Positions 45,669 through 55,543 of a stretch of 64,000 nucleotides of DNA are shown piece by piece (positions within the stretch are counted from its first letter, which is position 1; every line of letters begins with the position of its first letter). The stretch lies in contig BROG01000266.1 of NCBI GenBank assembly GCA_030159075.1, positions 447,501 to 511,500 of the forward strand, in the 5' to 3' direction. Under the pieces are notes generated by a model that was given only the letters and a program-made list of their open reading frames with translations, did not search any database and had not been told where the DNA came from. Source of the stretch: Atrina japonica (lineage: Eukaryota > Mollusca > Bivalvia > Pterioida > Pinnidae). Both the position numbers and the translations under genes were made by a program.

Positions 45669-45714
45669 GCTCAAGACGATATCGTTTCTGTCAATTAGAC
45701 TTCATCGGTTGAGC
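45669..45714 (-). ncRNA. Hammerhead motif, core-mutated copy
   Basis: Minus strand: perfect stem I and stem II. It has the best stem III of the family (ACG/CGT closing an ATAT loop). The core reads CCGATGA instead of CTGATGA, a change at an invariant position, so cleavage is unlikely in this copy. Confidence 0.6.
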
Positions 45715-45881
45715 TCACATTTGAAAAGTATGTGATTTTTTCTAAAGATAAAATGGTATCATACAAGGCCAAATAATATCTCTAAAGGTATATGCCGAAA
45801 TCCGTCTAAGAGTAACCACAGTAAAAAAAATGACTATCTTAGCTTTAGAAAAATTTAAGAATTTAAATGGTGTTAACAGTG

Positions 45882-45887
<6 letters not shown>

Positions 45888-45977
<90 letters not shown>

Positions 45978-45993
45978 TCTATATCTATCTATC

Positions 45994-46048
<55 letters not shown>

Positions 46049-46050
46049 TG
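45888..46050. repeat. TA, GA, TATC and CT microsatellites
   Basis: Consecutive simple repeats: (TA)n 45888-45929, (GA)n to 45975, TATC to about 45993, (CT)n to 46031, (TA)n to 46049. Confidence 0.95.
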
Positions 46051-46110
46051 ATAGTTGAACGACATAACCACTAATTCAAAGTAATCGTATTTTCTTAGTT
46101 CATGATCTGG

Positions 46111-47139
46111 AGTCATGTTATGTGCATTGTGCTTTTTATTTCATGAAGATGAAACGAAGAGGATAGTCATGTGTGTATATATAAACTCGTAATGTTTTTG
46201 TTGCAGGAAACGTCGCGATTTTTTGAATTACTTTTAACGGATGTTATATCTTGAACTATACTTTTAACGCTCTGTAAACAGGGAGGTACATGATGTTAAG
46301 TAACACGGAAATTTAACATATGTGTTGATATTATTGTTTTTGCGAAACAATGTTATAATATAAATAACAACCAAAGACACATACTTACAAAGGGGACCTC
46401 CGTGGGCGAAGGGTTAGAACAACGCGCTTGAAAACACGAAGTCTCTCAGCTGATTTAGTTGGGATATTTGCCAGTTTGTTCTTGCGGATGGCCGGTTGTC
46501 TCTTCCAGGGTATTTTGTATTCCACCATTAAAGAGATGCCGCCATCATATAACTGAAAATTCGTTGAAAGTGGCGTAAAACAGCAATAACACGCACAAAA
46601 TAATAATAAACACCTCAAAAATTCAAGTGCTGTATCTACAAGTACGACCAGTATAAAGACTAACGTATTTCAATTCTTTAGTCCAGTTTCAGATGATTTG
46701 GTATAAATATTGTCTTGCGTCCCCCTCAGATATTTTCAGTTATATAATGGATGCCAGTTATTAATGGTGGAATATAATTGAGCTAGTGTGTCATAAATGC
46801 ACTTCGGTAACAATCGCATGTTAAAATTGTAATAATTTTACGACGAAAAGATTAGGCGATATTTTGAGGGTTCAACATATGAACATTTCACATATAGAGG
46901 CGGACTACTTAGTGACAGGTTATTGACACACGGGGTATTGAAAACCGCGTTTGATGTTAACTTTCCGCAAACTTCACGATCGGTATAATATTCTTGTTTG
47001 CGATTACTTTGTTTCAGTAAATGAAATGTTAAGATACCTGTTCGATAGCGGTTGTACCAACTGTGAAGAGGATTCTTTCCTCAATTATTTCATTTGAATT
47101 TGACTGTGAAATCACAGTGGTCAAAAGACGGGATGTTTA
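46111..47139. other. Intergenic DNA with a SINE-like segment
   Basis: At 46391-46530 a tRNA-like head (GTGGGCGAAGGGTTAGAACA) starts a segment ending TATTCCACC, likely another decayed tRNA-derived SINE. No gene. Confidence 0.4.
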
Positions 47140-47255
47140 CTTCTCCATGTCACCTGATCCCACCTCTCTGGATTTCCGGAGGTCAGTGTTTCACAAATAT
47201 TCACCAAATTTGTGCATGTATCCTGGACTTCATGGATTTTTTTATATTTATGTGT
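47140..47255 (-). repeat. Dispersed repeat family B copy, minus strand
   Basis: It contains CACCTGATCCCACCTCTCTGG and ATGTATCCTGGAC on the plus strand, reverse complement of the family B core. Confidence 0.65.
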
Positions 47256-47739
47256 TTCTAGCCCACAAAAATTCTCTTTTTGGTAATTTCTAGTTCTGTT
47301 TCGTATTGTAAATTTATCTTAACATTTATAACAACAAGTAATGATATCGCCTTGTGTTTATAAAGGATAATTTTGATTATTTTTTGTATTTGAATGTCAA
47401 AGTGACTTCAAATAAAATACGTACTTTTCTTCTGCATTGTAACAATTAGAATTTATTTTTGTTACAAATAAATCTACAAGAAGCTTGGGTCATTTGAAAA
47501 TATTTAATATAATTTTATATATAATTTTATACATTATGAGTTCGTTATCAAGCACATCAATCAACAGAAATGCCTGCATTAAAAACTTCTATTATTGAAA
47601 TGATACATACCTAGAATTATCAGATACATTTCCCGCCTTTCATGGGAGCGTAACTCATCTTTACTTGGTGAATTTGATTTTCTTGTTATTTTTGTTATCT
47701 CCCTTTGCAACCCAATATAAAAACAAGAAATTGTCAGTA

Positions 47740-47839
47740 ATATATATATATATATATATCTATATATCTATATATATATATATATATAGATATATATGTA
47801 TCACTTATATACATTATGTATGTATCACTTATATAACAT

Positions 47840-47918
<79 letters not shown>
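47740..47918. repeat. (TA)n-rich microsatellite
   Basis: TA runs interrupted twice by TGTATCACTTATATACATT-like spacers at 47798-47850; then ~70 bp pure TA. Confidence 0.95.
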
Positions 47919-47925
<7 letters not shown>

Positions 47926-49074
47926 CTACAAATGTTACACAAGTGATACATGCAGCCAAGCGTCCATTTAACCAATTTCACGGCTAATATAACATACAAT
48001 GTAATCTTTATTTCAGAAGAGGCATCAATATCGCGCGTTATATCGTGGTATTTACAATTTACTCCAGTGGAAGGGTGATATATTTAAACTTTGTTAAGCC
48101 AGGTCCCATTGTTCCGATTAATAATATATGGCCACACTACATAATTGGCCAAAATTAAGCCATCCAAAATATGTATACAATGTTTCTGCCTGTTTTAAAA
48201 AATATTTGATTTTTTTTATAAACAAACAAGGGATTTTTTAAATCACAAATGTTAATCCTAATTAAGTACTATGTGATATATCAGTTCAAATTATACGGTA
48301 CTTTTTTAATATTTTAATATTTCAACAACCTGGGATGTTCGATACGGTAAGACCAAGGTTTGATGTTAGGCCAAATTTAAACATGATAGAAACATAAATG
48401 GAAAAAATTTGACTGGCCAAAAAATAGCCTTTCTTTTTAAGACCAAAGTGGCCAAAGTTTGGTGACGTCAATATATCCCAGTTATTTTTCAGCATTTTAA
48501 CTGCTGTTTATTTGAGGAACTCTCTGCTTTCAATGAAAAGCGACTGTGATGATGCAATATCAAAGTCTACATTACAAGTCTGTGCGACGACTCCTTCCTT
48601 AAATATGGAAAGTAAGCAACAATTGAAGCAAAATAACCCAGACGTTTTCAATCAATAAATATTTTGACACCTATAAGGTTTGCTTTTATTGCGATGTTGT
48701 TTCATGTATATATGATGCATGCAATAAAGTATGGAACAATAACAAATGAATGTGTTAAATGATTCCCTGATATTCATGACCAAAATAAATTTGAACAGTC
48801 ACGACTTTCTCTGTTTTGTTCAATTTACGCGGTAGTCTATTTGATATCATTATTAAAATAAATGACATTCCTCTGAAACAAAACTGAGGTGCTGTAATAA
48901 TGATTATGATGCAAAAAGATTAAAATATTACGCTACAAACCTTGTTCATTATGCGTGAATAATATTACTAGCTTCGGTTCTTTAATTACAATAAACGTGT
49001 AAAAAATATCTTATATAAATCACATATTAGCATGATATATGCTTGCATAGTGCATAAACCGAACAAAAATCCTG
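47919..49074. other. Intergenic DNA, nothing recognised
   Basis: No coding or repeat signal beyond AT-richness. Confidence 0.4.
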
Positions 49075-49161
49075 ATTACAGAAACTGGGAATGATGAAGT
49101 ACAAAATATCGATATATAGAATTGTAAATACAAATCAAATACATGTATGTATGTATGTATG

Positions 49162-49250
<89 letters not shown>

Positions 49251-49357
49251 ATGTATGTTTGTTTGTATGTTTGTATGTATGTATGTATGCATGCATGTTT
49301 GTATGTATGTATGTATGTATGTATGTATGTATGTATGTATGCATGCATGTATGTATG

Positions 49358-49391
<34 letters not shown>

Positions 49392-49760
49392 TGTATGCAT
49401 GCATGCATGCATGCATGCATGCATGCATGTATGTATGCATGTATGTATGTATGTATGTATGTATGTATGTATGTATGTATGTATGTATGTATGTATGTAT
49501 GTATGTATGTATGTATGTATGTATGTATGTATGTATGTATGCTATGTATTTATGTATTTTAACGTGATTGAGAATTTAAACACCAATTCTAAAACGTAAA
49601 TATTATAGTGATGAGTTGTAGTTTGCAGTTGCTGTTCCTCAAAGTAAAATTCTGTAAATGTCCTATCATGCATGGACATAGACAAACGTCCTTATTACAG
49701 AAACTGGCAATAATGAAGTACAAAATATCGATATATAAATTTGTAAATTAAATCACATAT
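49075..49760. repeat. GTAT/GTCT microsatellite between two direct repeats
   Basis: (GTAT)n with an internal (GTCT)n block and (GCAT) variants spans 49144-49542. It is flanked by two ~63-bp direct copies (ATTACAGAAACTGGSAATRA ... AAAATATCGATATATA) at 49075-49137 and 49693-49757, so the array probably expanded inside a duplicated segment. Open frames on both strands are artefacts. Confidence 0.85.
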
Positions 49761-50288
49761 TTAAATAAATTTAAGAAAAGAGCGTATGCATTTTATGTAT
49801 GTATGTATATATGTAATTAACCCACGTAGTGACTATATATAAAACATAAATTCTCCTATGGATTATGGCTTGTACCAGAAGCATGAAATTATATCATTTT
49901 ACGGTAATGATTGTTTTGGTTATATGAACATTTTAGTGTTCAGCGTAAAATCTCTTACTTAATAGCTTCAGCTAAATGGAAAAACAGTCAGCTGTCTGTC
50001 AGTGCTAAATGTCGTTAGGCTGTATGCTGTTGCTATGGCAGCAATGTATATTTGATGTTTTTGTTTCTGTTGAAGGACAAGAATGATATTGGCAAATGTG
50101 CTTTCGTTGCTATCGTTTCTACTGTGATTTGGAAGTGTACCGACGTTAACAAATCTTTTCACTATCACCAATGATTAGAAACATTGGTGTGTTCTAATTT
50201 GTTTTTATAACTAAACAAAGATCCACGGATATATGTTAGATCCAAACATAATGTTAATGGTTACTGCTTTCTCTCGCTGTGTCTCTCT

Positions 50289-50306
50289 CTCGTATTCTCT
50301 CTCTCG

Positions 50307-50399
<93 letters not shown>
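50289..50399. repeat. (CT)n-(AT)n microsatellite
   Basis: (CT)n to 50374 then (AT)n to 50399, the insertion site of the next element. Confidence 0.95.
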
Positions 50400-50866
50400 C
50401 AGTCAATTCCACTTATAACGAAATGGAAGGGAGAAAAATGTATATCTCGTTATAGCCGGAATTCGTTATACAGGATGAGGTCAAATTACAGATTATATTG
50501 ATTGATAATCAGTTGTATAAGGCAACTTAATTATATAACGTTGAATCATGTATCAAAGGACAACATCCAAGCCAAAAATTTATAATACAGTCAATTTAAT
50601 CTTAATAAGTTAAGTTTATTTGAAAAGAAAACATACAGTTTGAAAAAAAATATCGTAAGTCTTGTTTGTAAAACTCCTCGTTATACAGCACTAAAACTAG
50701 ATGATGAAACCGTCATGCTCGTTATGTGCGATAGCTAGTTATATTTATCTCGTTATAGGCGTTCAGATTTATACAGAATTGAATAGTAAATGCAAGTGGA
50801 ATAGAGATATTCTCGTTATAAACGGAATCTCGTTATAAGCTATCTCGTTATAAGTGGAGTTGACTG
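50400..50866. mobile_element. Pogo/Tigger-like TIR element (MITE)
   Basis: 467 bp bounded by CAGTCAATTCCACTTATAAC at the left and its near-complement GTTATAAGTGGAGTTGACTG at the right. Flanked by TA on both sides (50398-50399, 50867-50868), the Tc1/mariner target duplication. CAGT-starting TIRs are typical of the pogo/Tigger branch. The interior repeats CTCGTTATA several times; no transposase frame. Confidence 0.8.
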
Positions 50867-50879
50867 TATATATATACAT

Positions 50880-51060
50880 GTATATACAAATCACTAAAGC
50901 CAACACTATATATCATAGGATTTAAGCAATAGTTACAAGTCAAGAAAAGAATATATAAAGCACTAAAATGACTAACGACACGGACAAAATGAAAAGTCCA
51001 ATTGTTGGGACGACCTGTCTCTTCATCAGGACAAAACGATTAAAATAACATGAAAAAACG
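50880..51060 (-). repeat. Penelope-like 3' terminal sequence, probable
   Basis: Minus strand: CCTGATGAAGAGACAGGTCG then TTGGACTTTTCATTTTGTCC, CGTGTCGTTAGTCATTTTAG and TGCTTTATATATTC. From memory this resembles tails of mollusc and cnidarian Penelope elements. GAGAC/GTCCC could be a hammerhead stem II after CTGATGA, but GAAA is missing, so any ribozyme is dead. Confidence 0.45.
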
Positions 51061-51450
51061 TACACATACACACTCTCACGCAAACACCCACTCACACAAC
51101 CGGAGAGTGAAAGAGAAATGCTACATATTACAAGTACAATAATAATGCAATAAATAAATGAAAATTGAAATCAAACAGAAGGATAACTAAAAAACTAAAC
51201 TCACACTACCAACGAAATGTGAATCGAACTAGGTCTCAGTGAAAATAACAAGAAACTGCTAAATTACTAAATAAATTCGATCTACAAACAAAGTCAAAAC
51301 ACGAAAGTCAATCTGACAAACTCAGAAACCCGAAAATTTTACTTTCATTTTGTATATGACTAACGACACGTATGTGTGTAGTCTTTTGTATGTTCTGTGC
51401 CACTTTGCACTCAATGACCTCAATCGTCCTAAATTTATCTCGTCTAGTGG
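51061..51450. other. Transition DNA before the Polinton
   Basis: AT-rich. A 15-bp sequence ATGACTAACGACACG occurs at 50968-50982 and again at 51357-51371, bracketing ~375 bp. No gene. Confidence 0.4.
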
Positions 51451-51652
51451 ATTTACCTGTACTGGGGAATTCCCCCAGGTCGGTCCGCGGAACGAATGAC
51501 TTTCACGGGTTCGCGAGTTTGACCTTTCCCGCGGATCTTCACCGGTTTCGCTCGTTCCCGCGGATCGTCACCGTGGTCGCCCGTCGTGGTCACCGTATCG
51601 ATGTAATAAAAATTTTGAAAATCCGATAAGAAAATAGCATGACTATATAAAA

Positions 51653-52345
51653 ATGGGTACGAGTGGCAAAGCATGTAAAATCAACGTCGATCAGTTTGAT
51701 ATAAATAAGCTGACGATTCGGAAACCTACAAAAGGTAAAAATGGTAATTTTTTTATCGATATAGTATATAATTATTCGGCGGGTATCCATGAACCGCTTA
51801 GAATACAAACACCCACCTTACTATCGTATGGAGTGAGTGATACGTATATGCCCTATACGATATCATTAGCTTTCGATTACGATGAGATAAGTTTAAAGAG
51901 GAACAAGAAAAGTTTGAGCAGGTCATCGTAGACATTGAAGAGTTGATTAGAAAAGAAGTTCAGAAGCACAGGGTTTATTTTAAAGAGAATGGTAGAAAGA
52001 AGCCCATCGTCGTCGACGATCTTACGCTCTTAAAAGAGGGGAAAAAGCATAACCTTATCTATGCAAAACTCAAAATGAAACAAGACAAGATAGAAACGAC
52101 TTTCATGAAACAAACGAAGGGAGGAAAGGTTGATTTAAATCCATCTGATTACATAGGTAAAGCTTGCAAGGTTATTACCCGTTTTGACATTTAGTTCTGT
52201 TTTCATTGGATCTTTAAACGAATCCTTTAAACCGTCTGTGGATGTTGTTGCCGTTAGGAAATTAGTTACATTAAGCCAGCTACCTGACCAGATGGTAGAT
52301 GAAATCGAATACGAGCCTAATTCAGACGATGACGACGATGAATAA
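51653..52345 (+). pseudogene. Putative ssDNA-binding-like protein, frameshifted
   Basis: First gene of the element. Frame one runs 51653-51931 and a second frame to 52194. A third open frame carries on to TAA at 52343-52345, so two 1-nt shifts (near 51888-51895 and 52175-52190) are inferred. The N-terminal half has an IDIVYNY ... PLRIQTPTLLSYGVSD block, beta-rich and resembling, from memory, a family of putative DNA-binding proteins of large DNA viruses. The middle is Lys/Glu-rich helical and the end is a DSDDDDDE-type acidic tail, as in many ssDNA-binding proteins. A role in protecting replicating DNA is inferred, not shown. Confidence 0.5.
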
Positions 52346-52387
52346 GTCATTGATCATGTTATAAATAATAAATTCGCATTTAAAAAA

Positions 52388-52717
52388 ATGACTCTTCAAC
52401 AAATGTTCTACAGCATCGGGATGGAGCCTCAGGAGGTATCATCGTGTCAGATGCCTATTCACACCAGGAGGATTCGCGACGGACCATGTCCACACGAGCT
52501 TGCTCCGGATTCCATCTTTTGCGTCATTCATCATAGATATATGAAGAAACGCGAGTTTCGTCCTTTGAAATTCTGCGAGTCGTGCGGACTGTGGATGTTC
52601 GATTCCACACCTCACACCGTGTGCGTCTCCTGCGATAATAGAAGACAGCGAAGTCATTACTATTATCTAAAGTACAGAGGACCTCCCCAGACGTGTGGAA
52701 GACCCCGCCAGTACTAA
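52388..52717 (+). CDS. Small Cys/His-rich protein, possible zinc binding
   Basis: 109 residues, intact. It starts after GCATTTAAAAAAATG, matching the element's leader pattern. Cys and His are spaced as possible metal sites: C34/H36 with C45 and H48-H49, then FCESCG (C63, C66) and CVSC (C78, C81), the last two pairs forming a treble-clef or zinc-ribbon-like CxxC...CxxC. Polyaromatic and basic at the C-terminus. No family recognised; a transcription or nucleic-acid-binding role is a guess from the metal-site pattern. A perfect stem-loop follows its stop codon. Confidence 0.7.
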   Translation: MTLQQMFYSIGMEPQEVSSCQMPIHTRRIRDGPCPHELAPDSIFCVIHHRYMKKREFRPLKFCESCGLWMFDSTPHTVCVSCDNRRQRSHYYYLKYRGPPQTCGRPRQY

Positions 52718-52719
52718 AA

Positions 52720-52747
52720 AATTTATATTTTACAAAAAATATAAATT
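52720..52747. terminator. AT-rich perfect stem-loop after the Cys/His gene
   Basis: AATTTATATTTT (52720-52731), loop ACAA, then its exact complement (52736-52747): 12 perfect pairs. Nearly the same hairpin recurs at 53528-53556. Confidence 0.65.
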
Positions 52748-52780
52748 ATGCTATTTAAGTAATTTTTATCAATATTTAAA

Positions 52781-53467
52781 ATGACAGAGCCAACACCTAT
52801 GAGTGAAAAATACAATTGGCTTCATTATAACAAAACGTTCGAGAGAAACGAGCCGTGGGATCCCGAGGTGAATTGGCGTAACAAAAGAGGGTGGTTCGAG
52901 TACAACCGCGATTCCGGGAAAGACGAGCCGTGGGATCCCGAGGTGAATTGGAGTAACAAAAGAGGGTGGTTCGAGTTCAACCGCGATTCCGGGAGAGACG
53001 AGCCGTGGGATCCCGCGGTGGACTGGCATGCGAAAGGATGGTGGTTTGAGTACAACCGCGATTCCGGGTGAGACGAGCCGTGGAATCCCGCGGTGGACTG
53101 GCTTAACAAATCTGTTTGGTATATACAATTTACCAGGAGTTACGAGCCGTGGGATCCCGAGGTGAATTGGCGTAACAAAAGAGGGTGGTTCGAGTACAAC
53201 CGCGATTCCGGGAGAGACGAGCCGTGGGATCCCGCGGTGGACTGGCATGCGAAAGGATGGTGGTTTGAGTACAACCGCGATTCCGGGAGAGACGAGCCGT
53301 GGAATCCCGTGGTGGACTGGCTTAACAAATCTGTTTGGTATATACAATTTACCAGGAGTTACGAGCCGTGGGATCCCGAGGTGGACTGGTTTAGCAGATT
53401 CAAATGGATGATTTACAATAGAATTTTCGCCGAGGAAGAAGAATCGTGGGATCCCACGGTGGACTGA
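52781..53467 (+). pseudogene. Tryptophan-rich tandem repeat protein with one in-frame stop
   Basis: 228 codons in one frame, interrupted by TGA at 53069-53071. All other repeats have AGA at this codon, so it is a single-base nonsense change (or error). The product would be built of eight to nine units of about 25 residues, each EPWDPEVNWxNKxxWFEYNRDSG-like, alternating three subtypes (RGWFEYNRDSG, KGWWFEYNRDSG, SVWYIQFTRSY). Every unit has three or four Trp and a conserved DEPWDP. No signal peptide or membrane segment. Preceded by TATTTAAAATG. The repeats keep the minus strand open too (52769-53470), but start context and direction favour the plus strand. No known family; a virion or host-interaction fibre-like role is speculation. 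Confidence 0.65.
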
Positions 53468-53527
53468 CATGCCAAAATCTTAAGGGTTGAGGAAAACTAA
53501 TTTACAAAAAACTGTATGGTTATTAAA

Positions 53528-53556
53528 AATTTATATTTTACAAAAAAATATAAATT
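53528..53556. terminator. AT-rich stem-loop between convergent genes
   Basis: AATTTATATTTT (53528-53539), loop ACAAA, complement (53545-53556), 12 perfect pairs. It lies between the plus-strand Trp-rich gene and the minus-strand ATPase and overlaps the ATPase stop codon, so it could end both transcripts. Confidence 0.7.
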
Positions 53557-54184
53557 ATTCTATAAACTTGTAATCCGTCGGTTGTTCCGTCCGCAAGATC
53601 AACTTAGAATGTTTGTGTTGTGACAACCGGAACTTGAGATGTTTTTTCTCTTCCTCGGGAACGACGTCGTTCTCGTCCAGACATTCGTTGTAACTGAACT
53701 TGTCTTTGGTGAAGAAGAGGGCCACCCACTTGATCTGCGTGCGAAAATCTTTAGACGCGCTGTTGTAGCGTTGCGTCAAGATCCACACGGACTGGTCGGC
53801 GTGTCTCCCCGAAAACGCTAGCATGGACAGGGCGTCCGCCTTCTTCTTGATCTGCTTCGTGGCCGAACAGTCGTCGATGATGTACAGCGTGGACGTTCCC
53901 TTGTATCTGTCGTAAAAGTGTCGCAGCGTGTCCTGCAATAGCTCCTCTCCTTTTTTAGACACGGGGTTGACGATGACGACCCGTTTGTCTTTAGGTTGTT
54001 TAACGTCGTCGCCTATCCACTTTCTCGATTTGTACGCCTTGTTGAACTCGATCGAGGGGCACAGGATCACGATGTGTTCGAAGAAGTCTTTGTATTCGTC
54101 TTCCAACAGATCGAGGACGAAATCCGTCTTCCCGCAACCGGTGGCTCCCACGATCATGGCGGCGTGAGGTCGTTTAATGAACAT
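53555..54184 (-). CDS. Genome-packaging ATPase (A32/FtsK-HerA type)
   Basis: 209 residues, intact. Walker A GATGCGKT at 13-20, Walker B hydrophobic LYIIDD ending at D104-D105, and a polar sensor-like LTQRYN at 136-141. The length and this motif order match the A32-like packaging ATPases of Polintons, adintoviruses and virophages. The enzyme would use ATP hydrolysis to move element DNA into capsids. It starts 28 bp downstream of the capsid gene's stop on the same strand, the usual neighbour pairing. The hairpin at its stop codon may terminate transcription. Confidence 0.9.
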   Translation of the reverse strand: MFIKRPHAAMIVGATGCGKTDFVLDLLEDEYKDFFEHIVILCPSIEFNKAYKSRKWIGDDVKQPKDKRVVIVNPVSKKGEELLQDTLRHFYDRYKGTSTLYIIDDCSATKQIKKKADALSMLAFSGRHADQSVWILTQRYNSASKDFRTQIKWVALFFTKDKFSYNECLDENDVVPEEEKKHLKFRLSQHKHSKLILRTEQPTDYKFIE

Positions 54185-54211
54185 TTTTTTCTTATAGGAT
54201 TTTAATTTTTC

Positions 54212-55501
54212 TTAAGAGATGACGCTCGCGAAACGACCGTTCGACATGTTGATCTGGCCGTCCTTGACGACGAAGATGTAAACGTCCACGGGATCGGTAT
54301 CGGTTTCTGGCGTTTTCTCGATACGGATGGAAACGCCTTCGCTGATGTCTTGAAGCTTGCGACCCGTGCCGTGGAGATGGTTTTCGGGTGTCGTTCGTAA
54401 GTCTAACCAGAGGGCGTAATGATCTTTGAGATATTTTCCCAGAGTCACGTTGCTCAGGTCGAGTTCCTTGGTGATCGTTTCCGTGACGGTTTCGCGATTC
54501 AGGGAGAAAAACTTTTTAATCTCGTCAAAATGGTGATGCGGTCTCATGCCGGCCGAGAAGAGTTGGTTCGGTTGTCCCTCGATGGTCGTTTCCACTTTGG
54601 TGATTCTCGGATTATCAAATTTTTCCGGATCGTTGATAGAAATGTCTTTGAAGAGAAACAGAATGCCCGAGAGAGACCGCGCGGGGGTGTTGATTTGATA
54701 ATTGAGGATGCCGTCCGATTTACTCATCGTCGTTTTGCGATATCGCAATATTTGGTTGAAGTAATAAGTGTGGTCTCTCCCCATGTACTTCTGTCTGATG
54801 CTGCGAGCGAGATTGACGTCGTTGATTTTTTCGAATTCCAACGCGATGTTGGTCGCCTTATAACTTATCGTTTTATTGGCATCGTCGGGGTCCGTCAAGA
54901 CGACGTGTTTGGCGTCGTTAAACGTCAGCATGTATTCCAATCGATCTTGTAACTCCGCTTGATAAAAGGGTTCGCTCGTCTCCAAGATTTCGAAGTCCAA
55001 GGGAATGCAAAAACGATTCCCGAACGCCGCGACAATTTCGTAGTCTTCGTTGGTGTCGCGGGGTATTTTATAGCTGGTGGGTCTTGCTCTTATTATATTT
55101 AGATCGTTGGTCTGTATCCCCTGATAGGCCATGTTTCCTCGTTCCACTTTCCAAAGATCGTTATAGACGAAGAATTTATCGGCATCGTCGATGGTCTGAA
55201 CGGTGTTTCCCGAGATCTTCACATCGATTTTTTTGACGATGTTGCGTCCCAGATTATTATAAACACCCGTTTTGGTGAGATTGCCACCCTCCACGGCGAC
55301 TTCCATGTCGAAGCATAGTCTCGTGCTTCTGGGGACGATGACGTCGTTCTCGCTCAAATTGGGAAAACGAACCGTCAACGTTTGGTTTTCTTCGATACTC
55401 GAAGGATTGTGGGACACGGTCACCGTTTGGCGTATACCCTTCACGCCGAAGGCAGTGCGCAATTGCCTACCGGGATCGAGAATGTGTCCGTAATTCATCA
55501 T
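54212..55501 (-). CDS. Major capsid protein, Polinton/adintovirus double-jelly-roll type
   Basis: 429 residues, intact, starting MM at 55501. It opens with NYGHILDPGRQLRTAFGVKG and has the long beta-rich, Asn/Asp-rich body, with an FNDAKHVVL region mid-protein, recalled from capsid genes of cnidarian and mollusc Polintons. The position beside the packaging ATPase supports the call. It would form pseudo-hexameric capsomers. It is shorter than the adintovirus hexons but matches this branch of invertebrate Polintons. Structure prediction would be decisive. It diverges from the 55544 gene across a 42-bp AT-rich gap that must hold both promoters. Confidence 0.8.
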   Translation of the reverse strand: MMNYGHILDPGRQLRTAFGVKGIRQTVTVSHNPSSIEENQTLTVRFPNLSENDVIVPRSTRLCFDMEVAVEGGNLTKTGVYNNLGRNIVKKIDVKISGNTVQTIDDADKFFVYNDLWKVERGNMAYQGIQTNDLNIIRARPTSYKIPRDTNEDYEIVAAFGNRFCIPLDFEILETSEPFYQAELQDRLEYMLTFNDAKHVVLTDPDDANKTISYKATNIALEFEKINDVNLARSIRQKYMGRDHTYYFNQILRYRKTTMSKSDGILNYQINTPARSLSGILFLFKDISINDPEKFDNPRITKVETTIEGQPNQLFSAGMRPHHHFDEIKKFFSLNRETVTETITKELDLSNVTLGKYLKDHYALWLDLRTTPENHLHGTGRKLQDISEGVSIRIEKTPETDTDPVDVYIFVVKDGQINMSNGRFASVIS

Positions 55502-55529
55502 CTTTTTTTTAATTACTTAATAAAAAATT

Positions 55530-55543
55530 TATCTCGTTTTAAA
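55530..55543 (+). promoter_or_regulatory. TATCTCGTTTTAAA leader motif
   Basis: TATCTCGT followed by TTTAAA directly before the ATG at 55544. The same layout precedes other plus-strand genes of the element. Confidence 0.55.

Larger units (their letters stand above)
45300..45885 (-). mobile_element. Retrozyme-like tandem pair of family A units
   Basis: Two head-to-tail family A monomers with a period of ~345 bp (hammerhead to hammerhead). Each has the same body blocks (AAGTATGTGATTTTTTCTAAAGATAAAATGGTATCATACA, in pieces, to TTTAAATGGTGTTAACAGTGCC). Between them lies a unit-specific segment (45540-45640). Tandem units each bearing a hammerhead, without coding capacity, is the architecture described for retrozymes in plants and metazoans. 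Confidence 0.65.
45149..46110. repeat. Inverted-repeat pair enclosing the family A tandem
   Basis: Arms of 59 bp at 45149-45207 and 46052-46110 are reverse complements at about 90% (CCAGATCATGAACTAAGAAA ... GTCGTTCAACTA). Their inner edges run into TA/GATA/CT microsatellites and the interior holds the two family A units. Confidence 0.8.

Noticed and set aside
49020..49599. Long Tyr-Val-Cys-Met and His-Thr-Tyr-Ile frames on both strands
   Set aside because: Translation of (GTAT/GTCT)n microsatellite.
52769..53470. 233-codon minus-strand frame opposite the Trp-rich gene
   Set aside because: The plus frame has the leader motif, correct neighbours and sister repeats that agree on AGA at the stop; the minus frame is open only because the 75-bp repeat keeps phase.
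54419..54952. 177-codon plus frame inside the capsid gene
   Set aside because: Antisense shadow of a clear capsid ORF in GC-rich DNA.
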